NCBI GenBank assembly: GCA_018902385.1
Contig: JABSSW010000006.1
Coordinates: 620,001 to 684,000, forward strand
Source: Physcia stellaris
Taxonomy: Eukaryota; Ascomycota; Lecanoromycetes; Caliciales; Physciaceae
DNA: 64,000 nucleotides
Direction: 5' to 3'
Translations under genes and position numbers: made by a program
The notes under the pieces: model-generated
Database searches by the model: none
What the model saw: only the letters and a program-made list of their open reading frames with translations
Told to the model about the DNA's origin: nothing
Shown: positions 30,958-41,499 of the stretch, piece by piece
Position numbering within the stretch: position 1 is the stretch's first letter
Layout of the letters: the number at the start of each line of letters is the position of its first letter

Positions 30958-31034
30958 GGGATCATAGAAAAGACGATTTGCTCCCACTCAGCCTCGTCGC
31001 CTCCAGGCCACATGTGCTCCATATAACGTGGCAT

Positions 31035-32856
31035 TGTATTTTATATGTCGGAAAGAGACGGAAGGCTGCACGTCTAATTACTAACGAGATACTGTGTCGC
31101 GGATAGGAGAAGCTAATATTCTAATGAGTTGAGAGGAGAAGGTCATCTCAATGTTCGATCTATGTACAGTATGCGAGAGAAGCAGCACTTTTGTCTTCAG
31201 TATTGAGTGACCTTCCAATTGACAGTAGGATTGGCTTCGCTACTAAGGAAAGAGCAACCATCATACTGAATAGCTAGCTGTACAAAGTTACTCACCTTAG
31301 ACATAGGCGCAAATAGGCCTACTTTACCAAGGTTCTCCGTTGCTGTGCTGTAATTGATTCATCGTCATATGAGGTGAAGCCTGGATTCAATATAGTTCCA
31401 TACTCGGCATACCCTATGTGTCTCGCAATATCGGCTATCGATTTGGCGGTGGCGGCTGGGCCATCCCTTTGGCTTGTCAGCAGCGTGCAAGCTGGGGTAT
31501 TGAGGCCCGACACTCGATTCTTGATATAAGGGAATGATGGTTGCCATGAAAAGAGACTGTCCCGACGGAGAGAAGAAAGATGGTCTGTGTGCGTTCTCTA
31601 CTTCGAGTCCATTTCTGGCTCTTCTAAATTTGCAAGTAGCACGAGCTCTTGTTCCAGACTAATCTCGAGTCGTTTTAGGCGCCTTGCGGTGAAACTGCAT
31701 GCCCATCAATTTTGATATGTGAAGACACCGTCGGACCATAATAGTGAGGAGAGTTAGCATGGCGCTTAAGCGGAGGTGAGAGGAAGTAGTAGAAACCTCT
31801 TGCGGTGTACGAAGTAGGTACGATAGACCCTGGTGCTGACTAAGCCACTCACAGCGAGTTTCATCAGATATTGGGGCCATCCCAGAATGATCTTTCAGAG
31901 CAACGTCACAACAACACACAGATTGTACAGGATCGAATTGCAGGGAAGGCGAATTAAATTGTCTAGCTACCCCCTCCCCATCTTGTCATACGGGTATGCC
32001 GTTGATCAAAGTCCACCTTGCACACATCCTCCCCAGCATCGCGCGCGTCCACCTCGCCACATCGACCCCTATCCCGATCGGAAGAGAGAGGCAAAGAGCA
32101 AAGCAGTAGCAGCAGCGACCTCCACTCCCACGCCCCAACGACCCCTAGAGAACCAAGCGTTATGTCCGCCACAGACCCCAACGAAGGAGAAGAGCAGAAC
32201 CAAGCACCCAGCTCCTGGAGCCCGAGGCGTAGAATTCGAATAACTCAAAAAGTGATCCAGGGCGCGCGGACGGGGCTCCTTTTCCCTTTTCCTTCTTTCT
32301 TTGTTTTCCTGCTCTTTCCATTTCTCGTAGGCAGGAGGTGTTATATGTAGCGAAAGAGAAGCAAAAGAAGCCCACACTAGCAGCAGCCACATCCCATCTC
32401 TCGTTATCCAAAGTCCACCAGACTTCCATCCACCTCTCTCGACGCGTGAAAAACGACAATCATCCAACCAGCCCCCAAAGACGCGCCAGACTACCCCGGT
32501 GCAAAAAGGCCCTGCGATCCACCGCTCATCCCAACGAGGGGACTTCGGCTGGAAGGGCCCTTGACCGGAATGACAAGGGCGCAGGATTATGTACACGATG
32601 CTCTCTGCGAGAGTCGACGCGAGGCAAGACACATTCAGCAGTTAACAAAAAATAAAAACGCACGCTGTAGCTCGGGAATCTCTGCCAGCTCTAAACTTTG
32701 TGCACTAAGAAATGAAAAATGTACAGAAATGGAAAAACGTTCGTAGATACTTATTTCTAAATGCGTGAATTCGTCGTGGTGGGCCAGAGTGCTGACCGTA
32801 GAGCCATTCCTCTAGACTCAAAAAAAAATCCACCCAAGCTTTTTGTCTTGTCTACC
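31035..32856. other. 1.8-kb stretch without a supported gene
   Basis: Minus-strand frames near 31,320-31,510 and 31,660-31,900 have somewhat protein-like composition (SIADIARHIGYAEYGTILNP; LSQHQGLSYLLRTPQEV) but are short, start at non-ATG codons or match nothing I know. They could be decayed gene pieces. The part 31,960-32,760 is low-complexity and looks like the 3' flank of PRM1. Confidence 0.35.
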
Positions 32857-35085
32857 TTAATACTTCTCCACTACGGCGAATTCGCTGCCTCTCCTCGCAC
32901 TCGCGTCTTGTACGTTAGGCTGTCCTCTCGCGCCCGCATATCCCACCTTCTGATCTTGCCAGTGCATCTCGTCGTCTCCAGCGTCCTGTTGTCTCGGCGC
33001 GTTGAACGCTGCGAATGGCCGTCTTGGTCGCTCTGGTTGAGTGGGCTCGTATGCTGGAGCTGCTTCCACAGGCATCTCTCGCTCTCTGGTAAGGTGATTA
33101 TCAACGTTGTCAAGTGGAATATCACCAGCATAGCTGGGACCACCTTCACCTCTCACCTTCGTCGGTCGGAAAGCGAGGAAAATTGCGCGAGCAACACCCA
33201 TCAGTATAACAAGCAGGTATAGTAGCAGGAGTGCGGTACTGATGAGGGCTTCGGTATGTATTTGATCGGCAATGTGGCGGCCCACTTTCTCAACGGCTTT
33301 GGTGATTTCGTCAGTAGCACCGCTAGTCGGGTCTGCGAGGAAGCTTGCTGCTTTGCCGCTACCGCCATTGTCGTCCGCGAGGCTGGCGGCGGCGCCCAAG
33401 GAGAAGGTGTCATTTGCGAGAAGGGGGAATTCAATATGGGCGTGGTCTGAGACCCAGGTGAGGCCCTTCTCGATACTAGCGACTTTGAGGCCAATTAGGC
33501 AGTTGAAGAGCTCATTCACGGGATCTTGAAGTACCGTGCCACCAAAGGTAGTGTTCAGTGCTTTAGTCGTGGTATCAATAAAAACGTTGAGGGTGTGGTT
33601 CATGGCGTGTGTAGTGGTATTGACCCAGCCGAAGATGTTGTGATTGATGTCATTGTTTGTACTGGTTATGGCTTTGTTGGTCCCAACCGCCCAAGCTTCG
33701 GAGGCGTTATTGAGGGTATTAACCACTTTGCCGGCAAAGTCACCGATCTCACCAGCCAGTGCGGGAACTTCCTTTTCAACGGCTTTGAGGAGGATATACT
33801 GGCAGAGGCAGCCAAGAAGGCCGGTGATACCTAGAGAGAGAACGAGGAGCGCTGGGGTAGAGGTGCCGTAAGCGACAACCCAACGCGTGAGATTTTGTCG
33901 TTTGGTATCTTTAAAGGGCGTGGCAAGCTTGATGCCGGCCGAGGCAGTATATGGCCTGGACGTGATGTAAACAACATCCATGGGGTCGTATGCCTTCTCT
34001 CCAACGAGCTTAGCGCGCTTTTGCATTGTGCGATACCGACGTATTTCTCTGTACGCCATCGGAATACATGCCAGGATTGCAAGTACCACGAGGACTCCAA
34101 TGAAGGCACGGCGGGCTGTGTCAGCAACAGAAGCTAGGTGGTTGAAGAAGTCTGAAATACCGTTGTCGTCAGAGCAGAAGGTTAGCTGCTCCTTTTGCGG
34201 TACTGGGAAAAGGGAGCGATTCAAGTGGAAGTGCGGCAAAGACTGATTGATTAGCTTCTTGACTTCTTCGAATGGCAGTCGTAAGGCGGTGTTCGTGAAA
34301 TTTTGAACCTCGGCGAAGTTTGGAATGGAAGAATTGAGCTTTTGGAGGCCCTGGTCAATGGTATCTGGAAGTTTCAGGTGGTCGAGGGCATCGAGTGAGC
34401 CATCCACATCAAGCTTGGGAATAGCCCCATGGCCTCCAAATGCTTTGGGTATACTGTTCAAAGCGCCCGTAAATTTGTTCAGGTCCTTCTGAAAGCCGTC
34501 GATTCCCTTGTGGATGTCGCTTCCAATTGTGCCGAGGGTCTTGTTGAGAAAGTCGGTAACATCTTCCGCAACCTTCAACGCAACGTGCAAACTCCCGCCT
34601 ACAACAAGAGTGATTAGGCACAAGTAGGTCGAGGTCAACATGTTGATGTAGAAAACAACTAGCTCCTCCACACCGGTGATGGTCATTAAGAGCATCGACA
34701 TCAGGCCGGCAACAGCCTTATCGACGCCTGAAGCTGTAAGTTCGTTGACGCCCTTGGACATGTAGTGAGGCATGGAAGCCATCGCACTACCCATTGATTC
34801 AACACTTGTACATGCTGAGAGGGCCTGGATTTTGGCTGAGTCGAGGTCATGGTGAAGGCCAGCAATGGCAATGAGAACTCGAACAAGGATTAGAAATAGC
34901 AGAACGGTCCATCTGTTGATCCAGATCTGTGAAAGTTGAGCACGAAGACCGAGGTAAGGGGTAATTTCTGGTGCTGAATGTGGTGCAGGTCGTTGTGTAT
35001 CCTGCGTGTCGTAATAGTCGCGCATCCCATGATCGCCAGCGGAGAGAGATGGAGGCACAGCCGGGAAGGTTTGCTGGGAAGCCAT
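32857..35085 (-). CDS. PRM1: Plasma membrane fusion protein PRM1
   Basis: PRM1 is a multi-pass membrane protein acting at the plasma-membrane merger step of mating-cell fusion, and of vegetative or sexual cell fusion in filamentous fungi. A single exon encodes 742 residues with an ATG start, close to the usual fungal length. After a cytosolic leader containing TPYLGLRAQLSQIWINRWTV, hydrophobic segments lie near residues 53-72, 128-165, 330-350, 408-432 and 630-655. Two long extracellular loops between them hold several N-glycosylation sites (NKT, NSS, NFT, NQS, NRS, NTT, NHT) and paired cysteines, as in the family. The C-terminal cytosolic tail is Pro/Arg-rich (PAYEPTQPERPRRPFAAFNA). Identity is secure. 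Confidence 0.93.
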   Translation of the reverse strand: MASQQTFPAVPPSLSAGDHGMRDYYDTQDTQRPAPHSAPEITPYLGLRAQLSQIWINRWTVLLFLILVRVLIAIAGLHHDLDSAKIQALSACTSVESMGSAMASMPHYMSKGVNELTASGVDKAVAGLMSMLLMTITGVEELVVFYINMLTSTYLCLITLVVGGSLHVALKVAEDVTDFLNKTLGTIGSDIHKGIDGFQKDLNKFTGALNSIPKAFGGHGAIPKLDVDGSLDALDHLKLPDTIDQGLQKLNSSIPNFAEVQNFTNTALRLPFEEVKKLINQSLPHFHLNRSLFPVPQKEQLTFCSDDNGISDFFNHLASVADTARRAFIGVLVVLAILACIPMAYREIRRYRTMQKRAKLVGEKAYDPMDVVYITSRPYTASAGIKLATPFKDTKRQNLTRWVVAYGTSTPALLVLSLGITGLLGCLCQYILLKAVEKEVPALAGEIGDFAGKVVNTLNNASEAWAVGTNKAITSTNNDINHNIFGWVNTTTHAMNHTLNVFIDTTTKALNTTFGGTVLQDPVNELFNCLIGLKVASIEKGLTWVSDHAHIEFPLLANDTFSLGAAASLADDNGGSGKAASFLADPTSGATDEITKAVEKVGRHIADQIHTEALISTALLLLYLLVILMGVARAIFLAFRPTKVRGEGGPSYAGDIPLDNVDNHLTREREMPVEAAPAYEPTQPERPRRPFAAFNAPRQQDAGDDEMHWQDQKVGYAGARGQPNVQDASARRGSEFAVVEKY

Positions 35086-36771
35086 CCTGATGGCGATGTG
35101 TATGTATTAAGAAATCTAGGTCCGTCCGGCGGATATGTTTAGTATGTTTCTATCAGGCAGCGCCAGCGAGGTGATAGATGGGAAGAAATTAGATCGTGAG
35201 ATCAGTGCGTTCTATGAAGGTGAGAATGAAGCAACAAAGGAGAGTCGTAAAGTCATCGAAAGCACAAAGAACAAGCGACAGAGGGAGTGAAGTGGTGGAC
35301 AAAGGAAATGGAACACAATAGGAAATGAATGGATGTGGCAACAATGGAGGTGAAGTAGACTCACAATGAACAATAACGGCGACACCCAAGCGACCATGAC
35401 AACGTAATTGGATCTGAAACGTAAGAACCATTTTATCAGGCCGTTTCAGAGTAGCTATTGCTTCATTATGGAAGATATTCAGCGGTCATGGTTGTATTGG
35501 CTCCGGGGCCACTTTGGTAGCCGCGCAGGGGCAGAGTGAACCATGGCCAGTCAGTCCGAAGACTCTTCCATCAACACAAACGGTGAAACAACACTTGACT
35601 CCAATGCTCGTGCGATTGAGCTGTCATACTAATCGCCTTACGCGTATCGACCTGGTGGATCAACGGCATCATTCGTTTTCTTTTGCGCACATTGTTGAGG
35701 GCGGCCACCACTCGGTCCCACAGGCGTTTATGGTGGCCATTGTCACAGCATCGGTCGCAAGGCTTCTTAGGTCATGGTTCGCGGTGAAGCACCCTCATAG
35801 TGGCAAGGCGTAAAGGGTGCTCAAGCTTTGAAAGAAAGATGGTCGTCGCATTCTCTTTATTGCTCACGAGTCACCAGCCCTCCAAATGGCGTGTCTCGGG
35901 AAAGGCTGAGATGGTTCGACATGATTGGTTCATGTGACTTGTGCGCCACTTCTAAACTCCTTACAGTTAGAACTAATCCTAAGCTTGCTCGCATCCTGTT
36001 TGATTCCGAGACCCTGATTCTACAACACCCTCCAAGTGCTCCGTTCACCACCTTGCCTCCATGATTCCACTTCTCAATATTGCCAGCCCACGATGCCAGC
36101 TCCCGTCAAAGGCCACCCTTTTGCGTGATTGTGCGCCCGAGCAGCGCTCGATTGTCCTACCAGATTATCGGGAGCTATCGCAAGGGCGAAGGCGGCTGCA
36201 GCCACTCCCACAACCAATCAGCACACTGTCGTCACGGAACACGAAACGCTCGCAGATTTCGAAGCGTACTGGTAGGACAAAGTGGGCTGGCCGCTGCCAT
36301 CTGGCGGTAGCTAGCCATACGGCTATCGACATGACGCTGCGTTTCATCTCGTCCGTTGCAGATTGTGTGACTGGGGAAATCATGTCAAAGTCAACAGAAC
36401 CTAGGGCGTGTCGCTGTCGCAAATCAAGCTGCTCTGTGATCGAGGTGATATCTTCGTCGGTAGATTCGCGATCGAAAGCGTCCACACAGATGCGCTCGCA
36501 TTATTGTCGCATAGTCGAAATGAATGTGATTATTACGTAGCTTGGTGCCAAGGTAGTAAAGAAAGCTTGCGCAAGCGCAATCATTTACTGCACAATTAGG
36601 TACAAGAACAGAATGCCGCCCTCCCTACGTGTACAGATGCGAACAAAAAACTCCATCGACCAAGCGAGGGTATTGTGACAAACTGCAAAGGATATCGGGT
36701 GAAACCGCTCAAGTGCAAAACTCCATGCGAATGCGTAAAAATTGCATCATTCTCCACCTCTCTTCTCTTTC
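35086..36771. other. 1.7-kb stretch without a supported gene
   Basis: This interval is upstream of PRM1 and downstream of the DUF7514 gene. Several open frames exist on both strands, but none shows family features, and the minus frame at 36,165-36,485 starts at GTG. It probably contains the PRM1 promoter and a long 5' leader. Confidence 0.35.
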
Positions 36772-39001
36772 TCAGCGGTAGGTGGGACCACCGTATGGTG
36801 GCTGCTGTTCGTAGCCATTGCCTGGTATCCTACCGCCGTTGCGGTAGTACTCTTCTTCGTTCAGGTTCGAGCCTCGCGGAGGGCCATTGACATCTACGAT
36901 AGGTCGCTCATACCGAGCGCGAGCACCTGGGCTTTCAGCGTAGGCTCTCGCATCGTCTTCCGCTTGTCTACGAGCCCGTTCACGAGCGATTCGTCGACTT
37001 TCTTCTTCGAAACCTTCGGTGATAGGTACAGAGCCTGCGGGAAAGGCAGGTTGATAGCCACGTATGTCGCCCTCGGAACTTCGGAAGTCATCGCGGACCC
37101 TGCTGAAGGATGGGCTGCGGTGGCGACGTACGTTACTTGGTTGACGGTGGTGATGGACCTCAGGTTTTGGTATTTCCATCGGACCACGATTCGGAATGTT
37201 TGTACCGAACGGCATAGGTCGAGTTCTTGCGTTCGAGTCTGAGCGACCCGCTTTTGAAGCAACGGACTCTGAGCGCCCCAGATTGGACGCCATGGACTCC
37301 GCGCGCGGCTTTGCATACCCAGCTTCAGTACCTCTAAGATCATCTGCATACGCTCTGCCTGCCACTGGCTGAGAGCTATATGGGTTCCTCTCTCGTTCAA
37401 TCGCGTTGCTTGGAGGTGGCGGAGGTGGAAAAGGGTTGGTGTCATCTACCGCGGATTCCGAGGGGATACTTGAGTATGGCTTCCTTTCTCGCTCGATGTT
37501 ATTTGGTGGAGCGTAGGCCGACTCTCGGTCGATGCTGGCTCGACGATTGGTGGGTGTTGGGACTGGCTTGACGTCCTCTGGGGCAGTAGTTGGCTGAGAA
37601 TTCACATATGGTTTCCTTTCGCGCTCAAGGTTTGACGCTGTAGGAGGTTCGACGCCGACACTTGGTCGGGGTGGCGGTAACGAGTGTACTGGATCACTAA
37701 TGCTTGGCCGTGGTGAGTTGTTCCGTTCAGTACGATTCGGCAAATCAATGTTGGCGTGCTCGGATATAGCGTGTTCTATGTCTTCCCGAATTTTCGAATC
37801 GGAGAAGCCTGGGAACAAGCGGCGTGAGAGTTCTTTGGGAAATCGCTCCTTCTTATCATCTGGATTATTTATCGGCATGTCCAGCACTGCCTTCTGAAGC
37901 CGTTCATATTCCTTGTCAGGATGAGCTTGAATAAGCAGGGTCACCCATCGTTCGAAGCCAACAGGTGTTAGGCCAGGGATGTCCGGTCGTTCATCATAAT
38001 GCTCTTGGACAAGATGGTGTTGGCACTCGAGTTCTCGGTACATGCGCGAGATGGACGACCGTTCATCATCAAAGACCGCTACAGACTCGATTTAGTGAGA
38101 ACTCCGCTCGAGGGAGACGAGTCGCTTACTAGTCCATGGGTAAAGCTCATTGGCGAGCTTTACATCCTTGTAGTATTTCTCCATCTTCTTCGGAGTAATT
38201 ACCAGGCTATGGCGAGGCTCATAGTCTTCAATCTAATTTGGCTTGTCAGCTGATCATCTTACAGGGTGCTGCCTGTTGAAGACATACAATATGAATGGCA
38301 AGGCCCCGCAGAAACTGCCCCAGCCGTATTGTGGGGTGGCTGTCCTCGTCGAACAGCTGCCCCCAGATTCGTTCCAGTGTCGTCTCTTCCTTTCCAGTAG
38401 AGAGCCTCATAGGGCCTCTCGGGCGATGGTGACTTGTGTCGCTTGCCTGGCTCAAAGGGGAAGAAGTCCTCCGGTTGTGGAATGACGTATTAGCTCTTTC
38501 CTGAGGACTCTGTGGAGCCGCTGGATAGGCTGCGGACTGCGACTGTGGAGAGTCGCGACCCGAGTAGTCTTGATTTTTTTGCGGCGAAGGAGGAGTATAG
38601 ACGTTGCGGGTGTGCATCGGCGGCGAAGAACCGGACATTGTGGATGGCGACAAGGGAACTGGCTGTACTGGCGGGGGTGCGAACTGTCTGGCAGTCTGTG
38701 GTACAGGCGTTCCACTGTCCTGGATGCCGCTGGTCTTGAGCTGGTTGATAACATTTTGGGTAATCTGCGCAATCAGGTCTGGGTCGATCGAGGTCTGGGT
38801 CTTATCAAAAGCGGATGTGACAGCCTCATTAATAGGCTGCTGTGGCCGAAGATAACGAGTTGAATCCGACATTTCGTCCTCACTCCTCACGCTGGATGTC
38901 CCTCGAGGACGAGCTTTGGGCTGTTCGTCGGAATGGCCTTGATCGACCGAGTAAGCCATGCGAGCGGTCGTGAAGTCGGAATTGGCGGGTTCATAAGCCA
39001 T
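36772..39001 (-). CDS. DUF7514 domain protein
   Basis: Exons 39001-38288, 38232-38130 and 38078-36772 encode 707 residues. The first ATG in frame is at 39,001. The Ser/Pro/Gln-rich N-terminus (to about residue 200) looks disordered. The DUF7514 domain spans all three exons: TTLERIWGQLFDEDSHPTIR, LGQFLRGLAIHI|IEDYEPRHSL, VITPKKMEKYYKDVKLANEL, ISRMYRELECQHHLVQEHYD and LTPVGFERWVTLLIQAHPDK, then AVLDMPINNPDDKKERFPKE. The C-terminal 280 residues are low-complexity with four repeats of an ERER(K/N)PY motif. It then has a long Arg-rich helix (EEESRRIARERARRQAEDDA) and a Gly/Tyr tail. This is a widespread, functionally uncharacterised Pezizomycotina family. The repeats may be phosphorylated or bind partners; that is inference. 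Confidence 0.85.
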
Positions 39002-40084
39002 TGTGGGTAATAAGGCTGGCACGACGGCCTTGTTCTAGATGACTCCTTCAATGCGTGGCCAGAGTGTACAAAACGTGATTCGATGATGCTAATCGAGACG
39101 ATTGCATGCAGTAGACTGCATGAGCGGGTTTCCGTGAGCTTAATGTAACAAGGCTGGGTGGCATCCGGGCAGGATTGACGTGACTGGGCGAGAAAAGGCC
39201 TGGAGGTGAAGTGGTTGCGATGTAGGTGTGTTAGCCTATTTCTGGCCGAAACGTGCAAGACCAGATGCGAAAGAATGACAAAGCCGGTGGTGAAGGGAGA
39301 CACACAGCCCCCGAACGTGGGTTGTTGGTGAGCAGAGGCTGGGGCTTCTTCCGTCTCCTCCCTTGATGCTTGCTTGCCAGACTAAGAACACTTATGCCAA
39401 GACGATGACGCACTACGCGTTGATGCCGGTACGGTATTAAGCGAAGCTGCCTTGCTTCGGATAAGGTAACCTTATGATGGCCGGATAAGAGGCGATCTGA
39501 TCAATTCAAGTTCAATGAGTAGCTGTAGAATGGTTTCCTTGTATACTGCTCATCACATCCTCACCACCTGACAGCGACGGTATCCAGAGGTCAAGAATAG
39601 CTGAATCTGAGACGCCACTCCGGGTTCTCCACTGGCCCTGCTATCCTGCGACACGTTTCGGACTGCAACTGCAACTGAATGCGAAGCATGCGAATGCTCT
39701 GGCCGCTTTTCCGCCATGCTTCAAGGAGAGAGGGAGTTCGTCGCATATGTAGAGCATTGTTTCCGAAGAAAATACTGTCTCCTGGCCTTATACATCCTGA
39801 TGTAGACAGACACAATCACAAGGTCTATCTCGAGGTCTTGGAGTGTCCCACGTGAAGCCAATAGTTGTCATTGTACAACTTAAGCTATGATACATCGTGT
39901 TCGTAGTAGCCTAGTGCTCCTTTAGATCCGCTTGCTAAGACTAAGAAATGCTTGTCTGAGAAATGCTAACTAGCCATGCATTTGTATGTATCTCCAGGGC
40001 CAGAGAGTGTCAGTCCCGGGGAAAGGCCCTCGCGAGCGCCTGGTCCCCTTTACACCACATGGAACCTCAGAGAAGATTCTTCGA
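39002..40084. other. Intergenic stretch without a supported gene
   Basis: About 1.1 kb between the DUF7514 promoter side and the Stc1-domain gene's 3' end. No frame with family features is present. Confidence 0.35.
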
Positions 40085-41066
40085 CTACATATAGCCATAT
40101 TCACTGTCGCTTGAGTCGTCGTCACGGTACCTCTGACGACCGATAGCACTCCTTGCCGCCTAATAACGTCAGTATACACATAAAAGAACGACAATCTCAT
40201 CAAACAGTATACCTCGGTAACAAAAATTGTCCCACCGGCGTTCTTGACATTATCGCTCTTCACGCGAGCAAAGTTCGAGCGGGGAGCCATTGTGCTTGAG
40301 GATCCTATTGCCGAGGAAGTTTGTGACTGGCGGTAGGGAGTATCCCGAGCATCATAGCCAGTAGAAGTAGTTTCCCGCTTCGCAGAAGACTTTGTTGCAT
40401 ATGGGTTCTCGTCGTCAGAATCATTGTCTTCAATCCTCAAGTTTCCCATATTGTGGTCGAGGGACGCGTGGCTGGTAGTACCGACGTTCGATGCTGTCTA
40501 ATCGATAGTTTTAGCTGTATGTCATGAATGAGAGGAATAATGCTGATGACCTACTTCAGCGTACGGGTTCGTGACGCCCCCATCGCTACTATCATCGTCA
40601 CTTCCACTCTCACAATCGCCAAAATCTTCGTTCCCAGCCGTCGGCGCCTCCAGGTCCGCATTTACGCATAAAATGCAGCGCTGGCAGAGATTAGTCAAAT
40701 ATAAAAGTCCAAATCGTCGATCTGGCTGGGGATACTTACAGCATTGTCCGGATGGCGGCGTTGAGCCTTTGTAAATCCATCCAAAGATTTGATGAGCCCA
40801 CAACTAAAACATTCCAGCTCGTGGGTCTGTCCGGGCGTGCATTGACGGCAAACAATGATAGCCGAACTAGGAGCCCCAAGAGCAGGGTTCTTGGCCATAC
40901 GCTGTTTCAAGTCGGATCGCTGGCGCTCGGAAAAGCCATCGCTGGGTTTCAGTTTCTTGCAAACTTTACATTTCAGCTTCTCTGGAATCTTGGTAGCTTC
41001 GAGCTGAGCCTTCTTGGCTTCACTGTAACCGCCAGAGTAGATAGAGTAGGGCTTAGAAGCAGGCAT
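40085..41066 (-). CDS. Stc1-domain protein
   Basis: Exons 41066-40740, 40680-40555, 40497-40213 and 40159-40085 encode 270 residues with all phases consistent. The N-terminal Stc1 domain has four CxxC knuckles: C33/C36 (LKCKVCKKLKPSDGFSERQ), C73/C76 (IIVCRQCTPGQ), C86/C89 (LECFSCGLIKSLDGFTKAQR) and C111/C114 (RCILCVNAD), the last completed by splicing. In fission yeast Stc1 is a tandem zinc-finger protein linking RNAi to the CLRC histone H3K9 methyltransferase. Most filamentous fungi have Stc1-domain proteins of unknown role. The rest is acidic and low-complexity, with a repeated acidic-NPYA motif and a conserved-looking end (RQRYRDDDSSDSEYGYM). It is the last host gene before the AT-rich retroelement block. 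Confidence 0.88.
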
Positions 41067-41499
41067 TTTCAAGTTGTGGTAGGATACAGTCTTGGTAGAC
41101 GAGGTGTGATTGGAATATGAAATTTATCAATGCACAGACTGAATTCGGTGGCCAGAGTTATCTGTTCAGAGAGGAGTGATTGAAGTGATTCAAGAAGAGC
41201 ATAAGAGTGATCACAAGCCTGGTAATTAGTGATCGAGAGCTAGGCCTGGGAGATGTGTAGCTGGAGAGGTTGCGAAGTGAAGAAGTTGAGATTCAAGTAG
41301 GTGAGAGATGTGGGGCGAGAGTGGAGCGAATACCAGATTGGGAAGTAGTGAATCAGGGTGTTGCATTCACGGGTACGTCGAATATTATTAGGTAATCGGT
41401 ATTCACACCTACCACTTCGATAGACACACCTGCAGGTTCGGTATACACATCTTCAGAACTTTAATTCTCGAATAATGCTCGAATTTTTCACTCGAAAGC

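Noticed and set aside
18690-30987. A possible lanthipeptide system joining the repeat precursor with the LanC-like protein
   Set aside because: The predicted peptides contain no cysteine, so lanthionine rings cannot form. The genes lie about 10 kb apart and no dehydratase is present.
32069-32632. 187-residue minus-strand frame downstream of PRM1
   Set aside because: Low-complexity, Trp/Gly/Lys-rich and start-poor; it looks like 3' flank.
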